A stretch of 64,000 bases of DNA from Bacteroidota bacterium (GCA_003153315.1 PLYA01000056.1:84087-148086), one strand, 5' to 3'. Numbered from the stretch's first letter, positions 9,917-20,189 are shown. Numbers and translations are program-made. The notes: a model not told the origin generated them from the letters alone.

Positions 9917-11141
9917 TTATCTTTCTGTAAAGCGTGCGCTCGCTTATCCCCAGTTCATTAGCAGCAAGTTTACGTTTGCCTTTATATTTTTGAAGTGATT
10001 TGATAATCATCTCCTTTTCCTTATCCGATAAGGAAAGGGTTTCTTCTACTACAATAGGTTCATTATATTTTTGAGGCGCTCCGTTATTAAGTATAGTAAC
10101 GTTTGAAGGATGAAGCATCATATCGGTTAAGGTATTTTCCTGATTTGTTTCACCTTGCATACGATTAAGTATCTGCACATCATCATGAGAAAGATTAGAG
10201 ATACTTCCCTGATTGAATTGTACAATATCATGAACAACTTTTTTTAAGTCGTTCAAATCCTTTTTCATGTCAAACAATACTTTGTAAAGCAAATCTCTTT
10301 CAGAGAAATCATTAGCGCCAGCACCTTCAGGTTTTACAATGCTTAACAGGCTACTGCCATTTATTTGCGGAAGATACCTAGCTAAGATATCAGCGCTTAT
10401 ATCGCGCGTCTTTTCAATGATTGAAATCTGCTCGGCAATGTTTTTTAGTTGCCTTACGTTTCCCTGCCAGTAGTAATTGGTAAGTAATATTTCGGCATCA
10501 GGCATTAGTTTAATTGTCGGCATACGATACTTGGCGGCAAAATCTGCGGCAAACTTTCTGAACAGTAAAAAGATATCTTCTTTACGCTCTCTTAAGGAAG
10601 GTAGTAATATTGGAACCGTATTTAAACGATAATATAAATCTTCTCTGAATTTACTTTTATCTATAGCTTGTTGCAGGTTTACGTTGGTAGCAGCCACAAT
10701 ACGTACGTCTGTTTTTTGTACTTTGCTTGAACCTACACGTATATATTCTTTAGTTTCTAAAACACGCAAAAGCCTTGCCTGTGTTGCAAGGGGCAACTCT
10801 CCTACCTCATCAAGAAAGATAGTTCCGCCATCGGCCACTTCAAAATAACCTTTGCGGGCTTCGTGTGCGCCTGTAAAAGAACCCTTCTCGTGTCCGAATA
10901 ACTCACTGTCTATAGTTCCTTCGGGAATAGCCCCGCAGTTAACTGCTATATATGGCCCATGTTTTCTAGCGCTGAATTGATGTATAATTTGGGGAAATAC
11001 TTCTTTACCGGTACCGCTTTCTCCGGTTATTAAAACGCTTAAATCAGTTGGTGCAACCTGACGGGCAATATCAATGGCTCTTTCTAATGCGGGTGAACTG
11101 CCTATAATACCAAAACGTTGTTTTATATCCTGTAAGTCCAT
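9894..11141 (-). CDS. Sigma-54 dependent transcriptional activator without receiver domain
   Basis: AAA+ activator of RpoN polymerase. Residues 10-240 are the ATPase: Walker A GESGTGKE, the sigma-54 contact loop GSFTGA (consensus GAFTGA), Walker [12 protein letters not shown], and the RLLRVLE box. A linker of about 120 residues follows. The C-terminal Fis-type helix-turn-helix is [20 protein letters not shown]. There is no N-terminal response-regulator or sensing domain, since the ATPase begins almost at the start. It overlaps lptE and follows the HepT gene by one base. Regulation is thus not by direct phosphorylation of this protein. Confidence 0.95.
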   Translation of the reverse strand: MDLQDIKQRFGIIGSSPALERAIDIARQVAPTDLSVLITGESGTGKEVFPQIIHQFSARKHGPYIAVNCGAIPEGTIDSELFGHEKGSFTGAHEARKGYFEVADGGTIFLDEVGELPLATQARLLRVLETKEYIRVGSSKVQKTDVRIVAATNVNLQQAIDKSKFREDLYYRLNTVPILLPSLRERKEDIFLLFRKFAADFAAKYRMPTIKLMPDAEILLTNYYWQGNVRQLKNIAEQISIIEKTRDISADILARYLPQINGSSLLSIVKPEGAGANDFSERDLLYKVLFDMKKDLNDLKKVVHDIVQFNQGSISNLSHDDVQILNRMQGETNQENTLTDMMLHPSNVTILNNGAPQKYNEPIVVEETLSLSDKEKEMIIKSLQKYKGKRKLAANELGISERTLYRKINEYGIKE

Positions 11142-11142
11142 T

Positions 11143-11475
11143 TTAATTTATTATCTCCTGTATTTTCTTTATTAAAATTGGGGTATCTTCACTAGCTGTT
11201 TTCCAAACCATAAATATGTCCACATCTATATAATCATGAATAAGAACATCTCTCATACCTGCCATATCTTTCCATGGAATTGAAGTATGCTTTTCTCTAA
11301 AACCTTTTGAAATCCTTTTCGTCGCCTCGCCGATAACTTCAAATTGCCTGATAACTGCATCCTGAACAAGGGAATCTTTTAAAAAAGAGGCTTCATCTTT
11401 GCCGCTAGTGTATTCGATTACCTTTTTAAGAGCATCAAGAATGTGTTCTATGTAAATAGCGTCCTCTTTAATCAT
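11143..11475 (-). CDS. hepT: HepT-like toxin (DUF86)
   Basis: A 110-residue all-helical HEPN protein. It carries the HEPN ribonuclease/AMPylation motif RX4HXY as RDVLIHDY near residues 82-89, preceded by the typical [19 protein letters not shown] and [11 protein letters not shown]. In characterised HepT/MntA modules the HepT RNase is silenced when MntA AMPylates the motif tyrosine; that mechanism is inferred here. It overlaps the nucleotidyltransferase gene by 4 bases (ATG inside the upstream end), the standard operon arrangement, with the antitoxin first. Confidence 0.92.
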   Translation of the reverse strand: MIKEDAIYIEHILDALKKVIEYTSGKDEASFLKDSLVQDAVIRQFEVIGEATKRISKGFREKHTSIPWKDMAGMRDVLIHDYIDVDIFMVWKTASEDTPILIKKIQEIIN

Positions 11476-11762
11476 GCCTTGTAAATGATTTTCAAATCAT
11501 TTTGTATGTATTGTTTTAACCTTTCATTTTTAAGTGATTTCTCTGAAACCAAATCAACTTTTATTCCTAAAAGTTCTGATAATTCATAATTCATTTTCAC
11601 AAACTCAAGCAGTCCAATCTTTGTTTTTAGGTCAATTAAAATATCTATATCGCTGCCGGGTTTATTCTCTTCTCTTGCATAGGAACCAAAAATACCGATA
11701 GAGGAAGGCTGGTAATTTTTCAGGTAATTAATAATAATGTTATTTATTTCACTTCGTTCCAT
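11472..11762 (-). CDS. mntA: MntA-like minimal nucleotidyltransferase antitoxin
   Basis: A 96-residue minimal nucleotidyltransferase. The active-site pattern GSYAREENKPGSDIDILIDL (residues about 26-45) supplies the GSX10DXD metal-binding motif. It pairs with the adjacent HepT gene as antitoxin, by analogy to characterised pairs that AMPylate HepT. It lies 11 bases after the miaB stop, so it is probably carried on the miaB transcript; the pair is wedged between miaB and the sigma-54 activator. Confidence 0.9.
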   Translation of the reverse strand: MERSEINNIIINYLKNYQPSSIGIFGSYAREENKPGSDIDILIDLKTKIGLLEFVKMNYELSELLGIKVDLVSEKSLKNERLKQYIQNDLKIIYKA

Positions 11763-11773
11763 CTTGATTTTAT

Positions 11774-13225
11774 TTACTCAACAACCTTGCCAATTAAAGT
11801 AGTGGATGTACATCTGTCAACAAATACATTTACGTATGTTCCTTTTTTATGATTCTCTTTCGGGAAAACAACTACCGCATTCTGCGAGTTTCTTCCCATC
11901 ATCATTTCATCCGATTTTTTAGAGATGCCTTCCACTAAAACCCTATAATTTTTTCCAACCATGCCTTTAATACGAATGGCTGAATGCTCTCTTTGCACAT
12001 CAATTACCTCTGCTAGCCTACGTTTTTTAACCTCTTCGGGTATATCATCTTCGTATTTACGTTCTGCCAGCGTTTTAGGTCGTTCAGAGTAAAAGAACAT
12101 ATAGGCAAAATCATACACTACATCTTGCATCAGCGATATAGTTTCCTGATGCTCTTCTTCTGTTTCGCTGCAAAAACCCGAAATAACATCGGTGCTTATT
12201 CCGCAATCGGGAATGATACTTTTTATAGCGGCAATCCGGTTCAAATACCAGACTCTGTCGTAACCACGGTTCATCATTTCAAGCACACGACTGCTACCAC
12301 TTTGCACAGGCAAGTGCACATACTTGCAAACATTCTCATATTTGGCAATTACATAGAGCACTTCATCATTCATATCTTTAGGATGCGAAGTACTAAAACG
12401 TACCCTCAAATCGGGATGCACCAGCGCCACCATTTCCAGCAACTGAGCAAAGTTTACTGAGGTTGCTTTTTGCTCTTCGGTAAGTATTTCTTTTTTCAGT
12501 CCTCCCCCACTCCACAAATAGCTATCTACATTTTGCCCTAATAGGGTAACTTCTCTATATCCTTTTTCAAATAAATCCTGTGCTTCGGCCACAATGCTTT
12601 TATGGTCGCGGCTGCGTTCTCTCCCTCTGGTAAAAGGGACAACGCAAAAGCTGCACATATTATCGCAACCGCGGGTAATGCTGATAAACGCCGAAACACC
12701 ATTGCTGCTTAATCTTACGGGGGCAATATCCGAGTAGGTTTCTTCTTTAGACAGCAACACATTAACCGCCCTGTGCCCTTCTTCTGCCTGAGAAAGCAAA
12801 TTGGGTAAATCTCGGTAAGAATCAGGTCCAACAACCATATCCACTATCTGTTCTTCTTCCAAAAATTTGGTTTTCAAACGCTCTGCCATGCAGCCCAAAA
12901 CGCCCACCACCATATCGGGGTTTTTCTTTTTAAGCGTTTTAAAGTCTTTTAAACGCTGACGCACACGCTGCTCAGCATTATCTCTAATGGCGCAGGTATT
13001 AACCAAAATTACATCAGCTTCGGTCAACACGTTGGTGGTAGAATAACCGCTTTTAGCCAAAATAGAGGCAACAATCTCGCTGTCAGAAAAATTCATGGCG
13101 CAACCATAGCTCTCTAAAAAGAGTTTTTTGCTACCAACGTTCCCGTCTTCCAGCACCACGGCTTCACCCTGCCTGCCCTCATCAATTGTTTCTTGGCTCT
13201 TGTGTCTTATTTCTTGCTCAACCAT
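11774..13225 (-). CDS. miaB: tRNA-2-methylthio-N6-dimethylallyladenosine synthase
   Basis: Radical SAM methylthiotransferase acting on i6A37 of tRNA. Domains: N-terminal UPF0004 with its first cluster cysteine in LESYGCAMN, then the radical SAM CX3CX2C motif in [15 protein letters not shown], then a C-terminal TRAM domain. [20 protein letters not shown] features and [10 protein letters not shown] favour MiaB over RimO or MtaB. Length 483 includes an N-terminal extension of about 30 polar residues before the UPF0004 domain, so a later start is possible, but no Met lies closer to the domain. Confidence 0.95.
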   Translation of the reverse strand: MVEQEIRHKSQETIDEGRQGEAVVLEDGNVGSKKLFLESYGCAMNFSDSEIVASILAKSGYSTTNVLTEADVILVNTCAIRDNAEQRVRQRLKDFKTLKKKNPDMVVGVLGCMAERLKTKFLEEEQIVDMVVGPDSYRDLPNLLSQAEEGHRAVNVLLSKEETYSDIAPVRLSSNGVSAFISITRGCDNMCSFCVVPFTRGRERSRDHKSIVAEAQDLFEKGYREVTLLGQNVDSYLWSGGGLKKEILTEEQKATSVNFAQLLEMVALVHPDLRVRFSTSHPKDMNDEVLYVIAKYENVCKYVHLPVQSGSSRVLEMMNRGYDRVWYLNRIAAIKSIIPDCGISTDVISGFCSETEEEHQETISLMQDVVYDFAYMFFYSERPKTLAERKYEDDIPEEVKKRRLAEVIDVQREHSAIRIKGMVGKNYRVLVEGISKKSDEMMMGRNSQNAVVVFPKENHKKGTYVNVFVDRCTSTTLIGKVVE

Positions 13226-13310
13226 TACGGGCGCAAAGATAGAGATTTATGACAGGATGTCATAATTTGATTTAACGCCACAGATTTCACGGATTAAGGG
13301 TTATATAATT

Positions 13311-13646
13311 GATATTTAGTATCTCATAGTAGATATTTAAGGTCTTACACTAAATATTCAGTTATCTGCACAAAATATTTGACTTCCTATACTAAATATT
13401 AGGCTATCCTGACAATATATTTAGCTATCTGTACTAAATATTAGGGTATCTGCACAACATATATAACTACCTGCACAAAATATTAGGCTTCCTGTACAAC
13501 ATATTTAGGTTCTTGTACTAAATATTCAGCATCTTGTACAACATATTTAGGTTCTTGTACTAAATATTTAGCTTCTTGTACAACATATTTGGGAGGTTTT
13601 GTTAAATTTTTGCAAGGTTTTGTTAAATATTGGGGTTCTTGTACTG
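13311..13646. repeat. Array A: 16 tandem 21-bp units downstream of valS
   Basis: Fills most of the 434-base gap between valS and miaB. Sixteen units of exactly 21 bp follow each other without a single insertion or deletion although individual units differ at many positions. Units alternate between beginning AATATT and CATATT and carry a TTGTACAA or TTGTACTA junction. CTAAATATTTAG palindromes occur where an ACTA end meets AATATTTAG. On the minus strand one frame reads as heptads such as VQEAKYL and VQEPKYV, in frame with valS and open from its stop to 13486. Function unknown. The 85 bases 13226-13310 show nothing else. Confidence 0.93.
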
Positions 13647-13659
13647 TGTAGCGTTTGAA

Positions 13660-16284
13660 TTACAAAGACTTCAACTGCTCTTCGAGAGCTTTTATTTTAG
13701 CTTCGGCATCAGTTTGTTTCTTCCTTTCAAGTTCTATAAGCTCGGGTTTGGCATTGGCTACAAAACGCTCGTTAGCCAGCTTTACCTGAACTGATTTTAA
13801 GAAGCCTTTGTTGTATTCGAGTTCTTTGGCAATGCGTTCTTTTTCCTCATCTACATTAACATCTTGTGTTAATGGAATATAAAACTCCGCATGGTTTGTA
13901 TTGAACGAAAAAGCGTTTTCAACCTTAGCAGTTACATATTCAAAACTACTTAGATTGCCTAATTTAATAATGATACCGTCGTAGGTTTTGATTACTTCGC
14001 CCTGATTTACTTTTTCAAACACTTGTAGTTTTTCTTTTGGAGAAATATTTTTTTGCTTACGAAGGTTTCTGATGTTGGTAATCACTTCCATTACCACTTC
14101 AAAATGTTTAGTTATAATACTATTTTCATTTTTTGGTTTAGGCCATTCCGCAACTATAATGCAATCTTTATCCGTACGTTCTTTTAATAAATGATAAATC
14201 TCTTCGGTAATAAACGGCATCCAGGGATGCATGATTTTTAAAAGACTTTCTAAGAAACTTATAGTTGCATCAAAGGTTACTTTATCAATAGGTTGAGCTT
14301 TACCATCAATAAATTCAGGCTTAATCATTTCTAAATACCAGGCACAGAAATCATCCCAAACTAATTTGTAAGTAGCCATTAAGGCATCACTCATTCTGTA
14401 TTTTGAGTAATGGTCGTTAATAACTTCTAACTGCTCGCTTAACTTATGTTCAAACCATTCAATAGCCACTTTACAAATCTGTGGTTGAGGAATATCAGCC
14501 ACTTCAAAACCTTGTATCAAACGGAAGGCATTCCATACTTTGTTAGCAAAGTTGCGGCCTTGTTCGCAATAACTTTCATCAAACATTAAATCGTTTCCGG
14601 CAGGTGAGCATAACAACATACCTACACGCACACCATCGGCTCCGTATTTTTCAATCAGCTCTAATGGGTCTGGGCTATTGCCCAAAGACTTACTCATTTT
14701 ACGACCTTGTTTATCACGCACAATACCCGTTAAATAAACATTGGTAAAAGGTTTTTCATCCATGTATTCGTATCCGGCAATAATCATACGTGCTACCCAA
14801 AAGAAAAGAATCTCTGGTGCAGTAACCAAATCATTGGTTGGATAATAATACTTTAAATCTTTATTGGCTTTCTCCTTCCCATTTTTAATAACATGAGGGT
14901 CGAACACGGTAATAGGCCACAACCAAGACGAGAACCATGTATCGAGTACATCTTCATCCTGACGAACATCTGGTGTGTTTAATTTAGCAATGGCTTCTTC
15001 GCGTGTTTTGCAAACAATGGTATTGCCTTTAGTATCATACCAAGCCGGAATGCGTTGTCCCCACCAAAGCTGACGAGAAATACACCAATCGTGTACATTC
15101 TCCATCCAATGCTTGTAGGTATTAATAAATTTTTCAGGGATTAGTTTAATATTTTCGTTCAGTACATTATCTAAAGCAGGTTTAGCAACCTCACTCATCT
15201 TTAAAAACCATTGCATGGAGAGTCTTGGCTCAATCACAGCTCCTGTACGCTCGCTGGTACCTACTTTGTTTTTAATGTCTTCTACTTTTACAATGTGGCC
15301 CATCTCCTCTAAATCTTTCGTAATTTTTTTACGAACGATGAAGCGGTCTTCTCCAATATAAAACTGTGCAGCCGGACTCATCTTGCCATCAGCAGCAATG
15401 GTATCAATGGTTTCAAGCTTGTGCTTAATGCCTAAGTTGTAATCATTAATATCATGAGCAGGCGTAACCTTTAAAGCACCTGTACCAAAGGCAGCATCAA
15501 CATATTCATCAAAAATAATAGGCACGCTGCGGTTAACCATGGGTATAATGCAACGCTTGCCTTTTAGATGCGCATAACGTTCATCGGTTGGATTAACACA
15601 AACGGCAGTATCTCCCAAAATGGTTTCAGGGCGTGTGGTAGCAATGGTAATCCACTCATCAGCCATTCCTTCAATTTTATATTTTACGTAATAGAGTTTA
15701 GAGTTTACTTCTTTATGAATTACTTCTTCATCACTAACGGCAGTCAACCCCGCAGGATCCCAGTTAACCATACGCACACCGCGGTAGATATGTCCTTTGT
15801 TATGCAAATCAATAAACACATCTATTACTGCCTGACTTAAATCTTCTTCCATGGTAAAGCGGGTACGGTCCCAATCGCAGGAAGCGCCCAGCTTTTTAAG
15901 TTGTTCAAGTATTATTCCACCGTATTTTTCTTTCCACTCCCAGGCATGTTCTAAAAATTTCTCGCGGGTTAAATCGGTTTTATTAATGCCTTTTTCTTTT
16001 AAAAGCGCAACTACTTTAGCTTCGGTAGCAATGGAAGCATGGTCGGTACCCGGTACCCAGCAGGCATTAAAGCCTAACATGCGTGCACGGCGAATTAATA
16101 CATCCTGTATGGTATTGTTAAGCATGTGGCCCATGTGCAACACACCTGTTACGTTTGGCGGAGGGATGACTATGGTATAAGGCTCGCGGTTATCGGGTTC
16201 TGATTTAAAGAATTTATGCTGCATCCAATAAGGATACCATTTATCTTCAGCAGCTTTGGGGTTGTATGTTTTTGCTATCTCCAT
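13660..16284 (-). CDS. valS: Valyl-tRNA synthetase
   Basis: Class I aminoacyl-tRNA synthetase of 874 residues. The HIGH-type motif is in PPNVTGVLHMGHMLNN, the KMSKS motif in GRKMSKSLGNSPDP, and the editing domain holds TTRPETILGDTAV. The C-terminal coiled-coil arm (ERIAKELEYNKGFLKSVQVKLANERF) is present, which is diagnostic for ValRS. The start at MEIAKTYNPKAAEDKWYPYW fits the family. Its stop lies 14 bases from repeat array A, whose heptad frame is in phase with valS. Confidence 0.98.
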   Translation of the reverse strand: MEIAKTYNPKAAEDKWYPYWMQHKFFKSEPDNREPYTIVIPPPNVTGVLHMGHMLNNTIQDVLIRRARMLGFNACWVPGTDHASIATEAKVVALLKEKGINKTDLTREKFLEHAWEWKEKYGGIILEQLKKLGASCDWDRTRFTMEEDLSQAVIDVFIDLHNKGHIYRGVRMVNWDPAGLTAVSDEEVIHKEVNSKLYYVKYKIEGMADEWITIATTRPETILGDTAVCVNPTDERYAHLKGKRCIIPMVNRSVPIIFDEYVDAAFGTGALKVTPAHDINDYNLGIKHKLETIDTIAADGKMSPAAQFYIGEDRFIVRKKITKDLEEMGHIVKVEDIKNKVGTSERTGAVIEPRLSMQWFLKMSEVAKPALDNVLNENIKLIPEKFINTYKHWMENVHDWCISRQLWWGQRIPAWYDTKGNTIVCKTREEAIAKLNTPDVRQDEDVLDTWFSSWLWPITVFDPHVIKNGKEKANKDLKYYYPTNDLVTAPEILFFWVARMIIAGYEYMDEKPFTNVYLTGIVRDKQGRKMSKSLGNSPDPLELIEKYGADGVRVGMLLCSPAGNDLMFDESYCEQGRNFANKVWNAFRLIQGFEVADIPQPQICKVAIEWFEHKLSEQLEVINDHYSKYRMSDALMATYKLVWDDFCAWYLEMIKPEFIDGKAQPIDKVTFDATISFLESLLKIMHPWMPFITEEIYHLLKERTDKDCIIVAEWPKPKNENSIITKHFEVVMEVITNIRNLRKQKNISPKEKLQVFEKVNQGEVIKTYDGIIIKLGNLSSFEYVTAKVENAFSFNTNHAEFYIPLTQDVNVDEEKERIAKELEYNKGFLKSVQVKLANERFVANAKPELIELERKKQTDAEAKIKALEEQLKSL

Positions 16285-16287
16285 TTG

Positions 16288-16554
16288 TTAATATACTTCG
16301 TCGTGAGTGCCTATATCAATAAATATGGCGTGTGATTTATCTGTGAAATAAAAAATGACTCTTACATCATATTCTACCGTAAAACTCCACAAATCTTTTA
16401 ACTTTCCTGAAAGTTTATGTGTTCTTAGAGAAGTATGGAAGGGTTCATTAATAAATAGCCCTGTCTTTTCCCAAAATTTGTTCTCCGCTGATTTATTTTT
16501 AGATACCTTTTTGAATGCGCGTTTAAAAGAAGAACTGAAAGCAATCTCTATCAT
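16288..16554 (-). CDS. RelE/ParE-superfamily toxin (YafQ/RelE-StbE type)
   Basis: An 88-residue basic protein. FSSSFKRAFKKVSKNK at the start, HKLSGKLKDLWSFTVEYDVRVIFYF in the middle and the terminal IDIGTHDEVY match the RelE/StbE branch of type II toxins, which cleave mRNA on the ribosome. It follows its presumed antitoxin by 13 bases and ends 3 bases before valS begins. Ribonuclease activity is inferred from family. The final His-Asp-x-x-Tyr, typical of the active YafQ-like proteins, is retained. Confidence 0.88.
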   Translation of the reverse strand: MIEIAFSSSFKRAFKKVSKNKSAENKFWEKTGLFINEPFHTSLRTHKLSGKLKDLWSFTVEYDVRVIFYFTDKSHAIFIDIGTHDEVY

Positions 16555-16567
16555 ATATACTTCTTGC

Positions 16568-16771
16568 CTATAAAGACTTTCTCAGCTTATTAATATCAGA
16601 AGAGAATTTAGCTTTGGTTGTTTTGTATTCTACTTTACTTTCCTGAAAATGGGTATGAATTTCATCTCTTCGGGCTTCGATGAGATACTTTTCGAGCAGG
16701 ATATGAAGTTCTTCTTTCTCGTCTATAGAAAGCTTCTTTACCGATTCTACCAATTGATTAAAATTATTCAT
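16568..16771 (-). CDS. Antitoxin of the RelE-type pair
   Basis: A small acidic/basic helical protein of about 67 residues from Met at 16771 (MNNFNQLVESVKKLSIDEKEEL). An upstream Met at 16834 would add 21 residues of unlike composition (MTRAFLGEYYITIIKHKNK), which I judge non-coding. The protein resembles Bacteroidota antitoxins whose N-terminal half is a helix of the LSIDEKEEL type and whose tail binds the toxin. No clear ribbon-helix-helix motif is visible. The identification is mainly from its place directly upstream of the toxin. Confidence 0.75.
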   Translation of the reverse strand: MNNFNQLVESVKKLSIDEKEELHILLEKYLIEARRDEIHTHFQESKVEYKTTKAKFSSDINKLRKSL

Positions 16772-16922
16772 ATTGTCTTTATTTTTATGTTTAATTATGG
16801 TAATATAGTATTCGCCTAAAAAGGCTCGGGTCATTTGCTTAATTTAATTAGGCAAATGTACAAAAAGAAGGTTAATTTTTTTATAAAGTCGTAAAGGACT
16901 TCTTAAGTAAATATAGAGTAGT

Positions 16923-17696
16923 TTAGTTCTTAAATGCCTGGTTTAAAACAGCTGCCAACCTAATACCCGCAATAAAGATTTGTTTCTCTATGATAGGAAC
17001 ACTTTTTGTAATATACTCTTCGGTGATAGTATTGTCTTTAAAATCGTACACATCCTTCAGGTAGCTGCGCGATTCTTCCATCCATTTAACTACATCTATT
17101 TTTTGCAGTTCTTTTATTTGTGTTTTAGAATATTTTGAACCGGCTTTTATACAATCGTCCAGCGTAATTTTTTTATGTTCTATAATGGCCATATCCCATA
17201 CATAATGAAGGTTCTTTTGCGCGCCCAAAAAATCAACTTTTACATCGTTCCCGCCTCTGTCATCCCCATAACCGTCATGCAACGGCATATGCAAATCGCC
17301 TACCAGGTGAAATACAATTTTTACATTCGTATTTATTTCGTCTTCCTTTAAATCTTTTTTGTTATTAAGTTTGGCTATACTTTTTTCCAATTCATTTACC
17401 ACGTTACCTTCATCTGTTTTAACGTAGGTTTTATCTTTATCAATATTAATGTAGTGCCAGGGTTTCATGTTATCGTAGGCATGGTCTTTTTTAATATCAT
17501 CCATCCAAAGAGCTGCCTCATCAAAGGTCATGGTGCCTAAAACTTTCTGCACCTTTTCTTCTATGCCTTTATCTAAATATAGTTTAGCTATTTCAGCTAC
17601 GTAATGATGCCCTTCAGGGCCCCAAGCGAAACAGGTTGCTGTTTGCAATGAGCAATAAATAGTTAAAGAAATGAATAAGGTTTTAATGTTTTTCAT
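16923..17696 (-). CDS. Secreted S1/P1-type nuclease
   Basis: Zinc-dependent single-strand nuclease/3'-nucleotidase, secreted. A signal peptide precedes CFAWGPEGHHYVAEIA; the Trp just after the cleavage site is the trinuclear zinc ligand of this family. Further ligands are visible in KPWHYIN, FHLVGDLHMPLHDGYGDDRGGND, and LHYVWDMAIIEH. The 257-residue length is normal. In Bacteroidota such enzymes scavenge nucleotides and phosphate from external nucleic acid. No phosphate-type repeat is visible in its promoter region 17697-17855. Confidence 0.94.
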   Translation of the reverse strand: MKNIKTLFISLTIYCSLQTATCFAWGPEGHHYVAEIAKLYLDKGIEEKVQKVLGTMTFDEAALWMDDIKKDHAYDNMKPWHYINIDKDKTYVKTDEGNVVNELEKSIAKLNNKKDLKEDEINTNVKIVFHLVGDLHMPLHDGYGDDRGGNDVKVDFLGAQKNLHYVWDMAIIEHKKITLDDCIKAGSKYSKTQIKELQKIDVVKWMEESRSYLKDVYDFKDNTITEEYITKSVPIIEKQIFIAGIRLAAVLNQAFKN

Positions 17697-17855
17697 AATA
17701 TAGTTTTAAAGCGTGCAAAGAAAGAGAAGATTTGTGAGATTTTGCCAGAAGAAATGAGATTATAATTAAGCCTAAAAGCTAAAAAAACGTTAAAATACAG
17801 GCTTGGGTAAATATTTACCTAATTTCGGCGTTGCTAAAAAAACGGAACTTATTAA

Positions 17856-20189
17856 ATGAAACGATTTCTTTTACTGTTTACTTTTCAAATCTTTTGTCTT
17901 ACATCTTATGTTGGCTTAGCTCAAAACAAGTACACGATTAGCGGTTATATAAAAGATGTAAAAAGTGGCGAACAATTAATTGGAGCTACACTGGTAGTTA
18001 AAGAACTGCCTGCTACAGGTACAACTGCCAATGCCTATGGTTTTTATTCTTTAACCCTTCCTGAAGGAAAGTACACACTATCTGCACAGTTTACTGGCTA
18101 TCAAACAAAACCAGAAGTAATCGATTTGAACAAAAGTATCAAACTTGATTTTTCCCTTAGTGATGCGGAAACTGAATTGAGCGAGGTTGTTGTTACGGAT
18201 GAGAAGAAAGACCAGAACATTACTCAAACCCAAATGGGGGTTGATAAACTGGATATACAGCAGATAAAGAATATTCCGGTTATTTTTGGAGAGAAAGACG
18301 TTCTTAAAACATTGCAGTTATTGCCCGGTGTAAAATCTGCCGGAGATGGCAGCAGTGGTTTTTATGTACGCGGGGGTAATACATCGCAAAACCTTATTTT
18401 ATTGGACGAGGCAACCGTGTATAATGCCTCTCACTTGTTGGGTTTCTTTTCGGTATTCAATTCAGATGCTATTAAAGATGTAACTCTTTATAAGGGTACG
18501 CACCCTGCCGAATTTGGTGGACGTTTATCATCGGTATTGGATATTAAAATGAAGGACGGTAACGACCAGAAGTTCCATGTAAGCGGTGGCTTAGGTATTA
18601 TTGCTTCGCGATTGGCTATTGAAGGTCCGATTAAAAAAGGCAAAGGCTCTTTTTTATTGACCGCACGTAGAACTTATGCCGATGCATTGCTTAACTTGTT
18701 TTCAAGCAACAGTTCTCCTCTTAAGCATGTTAGTTTATATTTTTATGATATCAACTTAAAAGCAAATTACCGGTTGAATGATAAGAACCGGGTTTATTTA
18801 TCGGGCTACTTTGGTAAGGATGATTTAGGTACGGGCAATTTCGGGCTTAACTATGGCAATGCCACTGGAACGTTCAGATTAAATCATTTGTTTAGTGATA
18901 AGTTGTTTTCAAATACTTCCCTAATTTTTACTAATTACGATTACAAGATAACTACCAGCTTTGGGGCGAATAACTTAGATATTATTTCGCGCATACAAGA
19001 TTATGGACTAAAACAGGACTTTCAATATTTTTTAAACGCCAAGAATAAAATCAAATTCGGATTTAGCTCTACCTGGCATAAATTAATTCCGGGTTCTATT
19101 ACATCTTCCAGTAATACTCCATTAAGCAAACGGGGTGTTCCTAATAAATATGCTTTAGAAAATGCCATTTATATTTCTCATGAACTAAGAGCAACGGATA
19201 AGTTAAGTTTTGAATATGGAGCAAGACTTACTTCATTCAGTTTATTTGGCCCGGGTACTTTTTATAACTACAATGCAGTTGATAGTATAACCGATTCGGC
19301 AAAATATAATCAATCACAAATAGTAAAAACCTATATAAACCTTCAGCCCCGCGCTGCTTTTAATTATGTAATAAACCCAAGAAGTTCTATAAAAGGTAAT
19401 TATGCACGTAATACGCAATACATGCACTTGTTGCAAAACACTACATCGGGCAACCCAACTGATTTGTGGATACCAAGCAGTAATAATGTAAAACCTGAAC
19501 TTTGCGACCAAGTATCAGTTGGGTATTTCAGAAACTTTTTAGACAATATGTTTGAGACATCTGTAGAAACCTATTACAAGCAAATGCAAAACCAAATTGA
19601 TTATGTAAACGGAGCTCAATTAACATTGAATGCCAATGTAGAATCACAATTGCTTTACGGCATAGGAAGAGCTTATGGGGTAGAGTTATTTATAAAGAAA
19701 AAATACGGCAGGTTTAACGGATGGGTAGGTTATACCTTATCTCGCACAGAGAGGAAAATTAACGGCATAAATAATGATACATGGTATGCTGCTACGCAGG
19801 ATATTACACATTACATAACTGCTGTTGGTATATTTGAAATTAATAAAAAATGGACGGCATCAGCCAATTTTGTTTATTACACCGGTAATGCGGTAACCTT
19901 CCCCAGCGGTAAGTACGAAGTAAACGGACAGGTTGTATTTTATTACACCGAGCGTAACGGCTATCGTATGCCGGCTTATAACAGGTTGGATGTTGGCTTT
20001 ACCTATCAGGCAAAAAAGACAGAGAAATTTGAATCGAGTTGGAACTTCTCCTGCTACAATGCATATGGCAGAGAGAATCCTTATAGCATCACGTTTCAAA
20101 CAAACCCCAACAACCCGCAGCAAACACAGGCCGTGCTAACATATTTATTCAGATGGGTGCCTTCCATAACCTATAACTTTAAATTTTAA
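17856..20189 (+). CDS. TonB-dependent receptor with carboxypeptidase-like N-terminal domain
   Basis: Outer-membrane active transporter, 777 residues. Signal peptide (residues 1-22), CarboxypepD-like beta-sandwich about 27-110 (YTISGYIKDVKSGEQLIGATL), plug about 120-230 (GFYVRGGNTSQNLILLDEATVYNA split over the plug, with HPAEFGGRLSSVLDIKMK), then a barrel ending in an aromatic YNFKF. The next gene, a DUF4249 lipoprotein, starts 4 bases later; this pair recurs in Bacteroidota and the lipoprotein is presumed to act at the cell surface with the receptor. Substrate unknown. A TAATTTCG at about 17819 could be a -7 element. Confidence 0.92.
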   Translation: MKRFLLLFTFQIFCLTSYVGLAQNKYTISGYIKDVKSGEQLIGATLVVKELPATGTTANAYGFYSLTLPEGKYTLSAQFTGYQTKPEVIDLNKSIKLDFSLSDAETELSEVVVTDEKKDQNITQTQMGVDKLDIQQIKNIPVIFGEKDVLKTLQLLPGVKSAGDGSSGFYVRGGNTSQNLILLDEATVYNASHLLGFFSVFNSDAIKDVTLYKGTHPAEFGGRLSSVLDIKMKDGNDQKFHVSGGLGIIASRLAIEGPIKKGKGSFLLTARRTYADALLNLFSSNSSPLKHVSLYFYDINLKANYRLNDKNRVYLSGYFGKDDLGTGNFGLNYGNATGTFRLNHLFSDKLFSNTSLIFTNYDYKITTSFGANNLDIISRIQDYGLKQDFQYFLNAKNKIKFGFSSTWHKLIPGSITSSSNTPLSKRGVPNKYALENAIYISHELRATDKLSFEYGARLTSFSLFGPGTFYNYNAVDSITDSAKYNQSQIVKTYINLQPRAAFNYVINPRSSIKGNYARNTQYMHLLQNTTSGNPTDLWIPSSNNVKPELCDQVSVGYFRNFLDNMFETSVETYYKQMQNQIDYVNGAQLTLNANVESQLLYGIGRAYGVELFIKKKYGRFNGWVGYTLSRTERKINGINNDTWYAATQDITHYITAVGIFEINKKWTASANFVYYTGNAVTFPSGKYEVNGQVVFYYTERNGYRMPAYNRLDVGFTYQAKKTEKFESSWNFSCYNAYGRENPYSITFQTNPNNPQQTQAVLTYLFRWVPSITYNFKF

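Noticed and set aside
13311..13646. Array A as a CRISPR array
   Set aside because: Units are directly adjacent 21-mers without unique spacers, and no cas gene is in the window.
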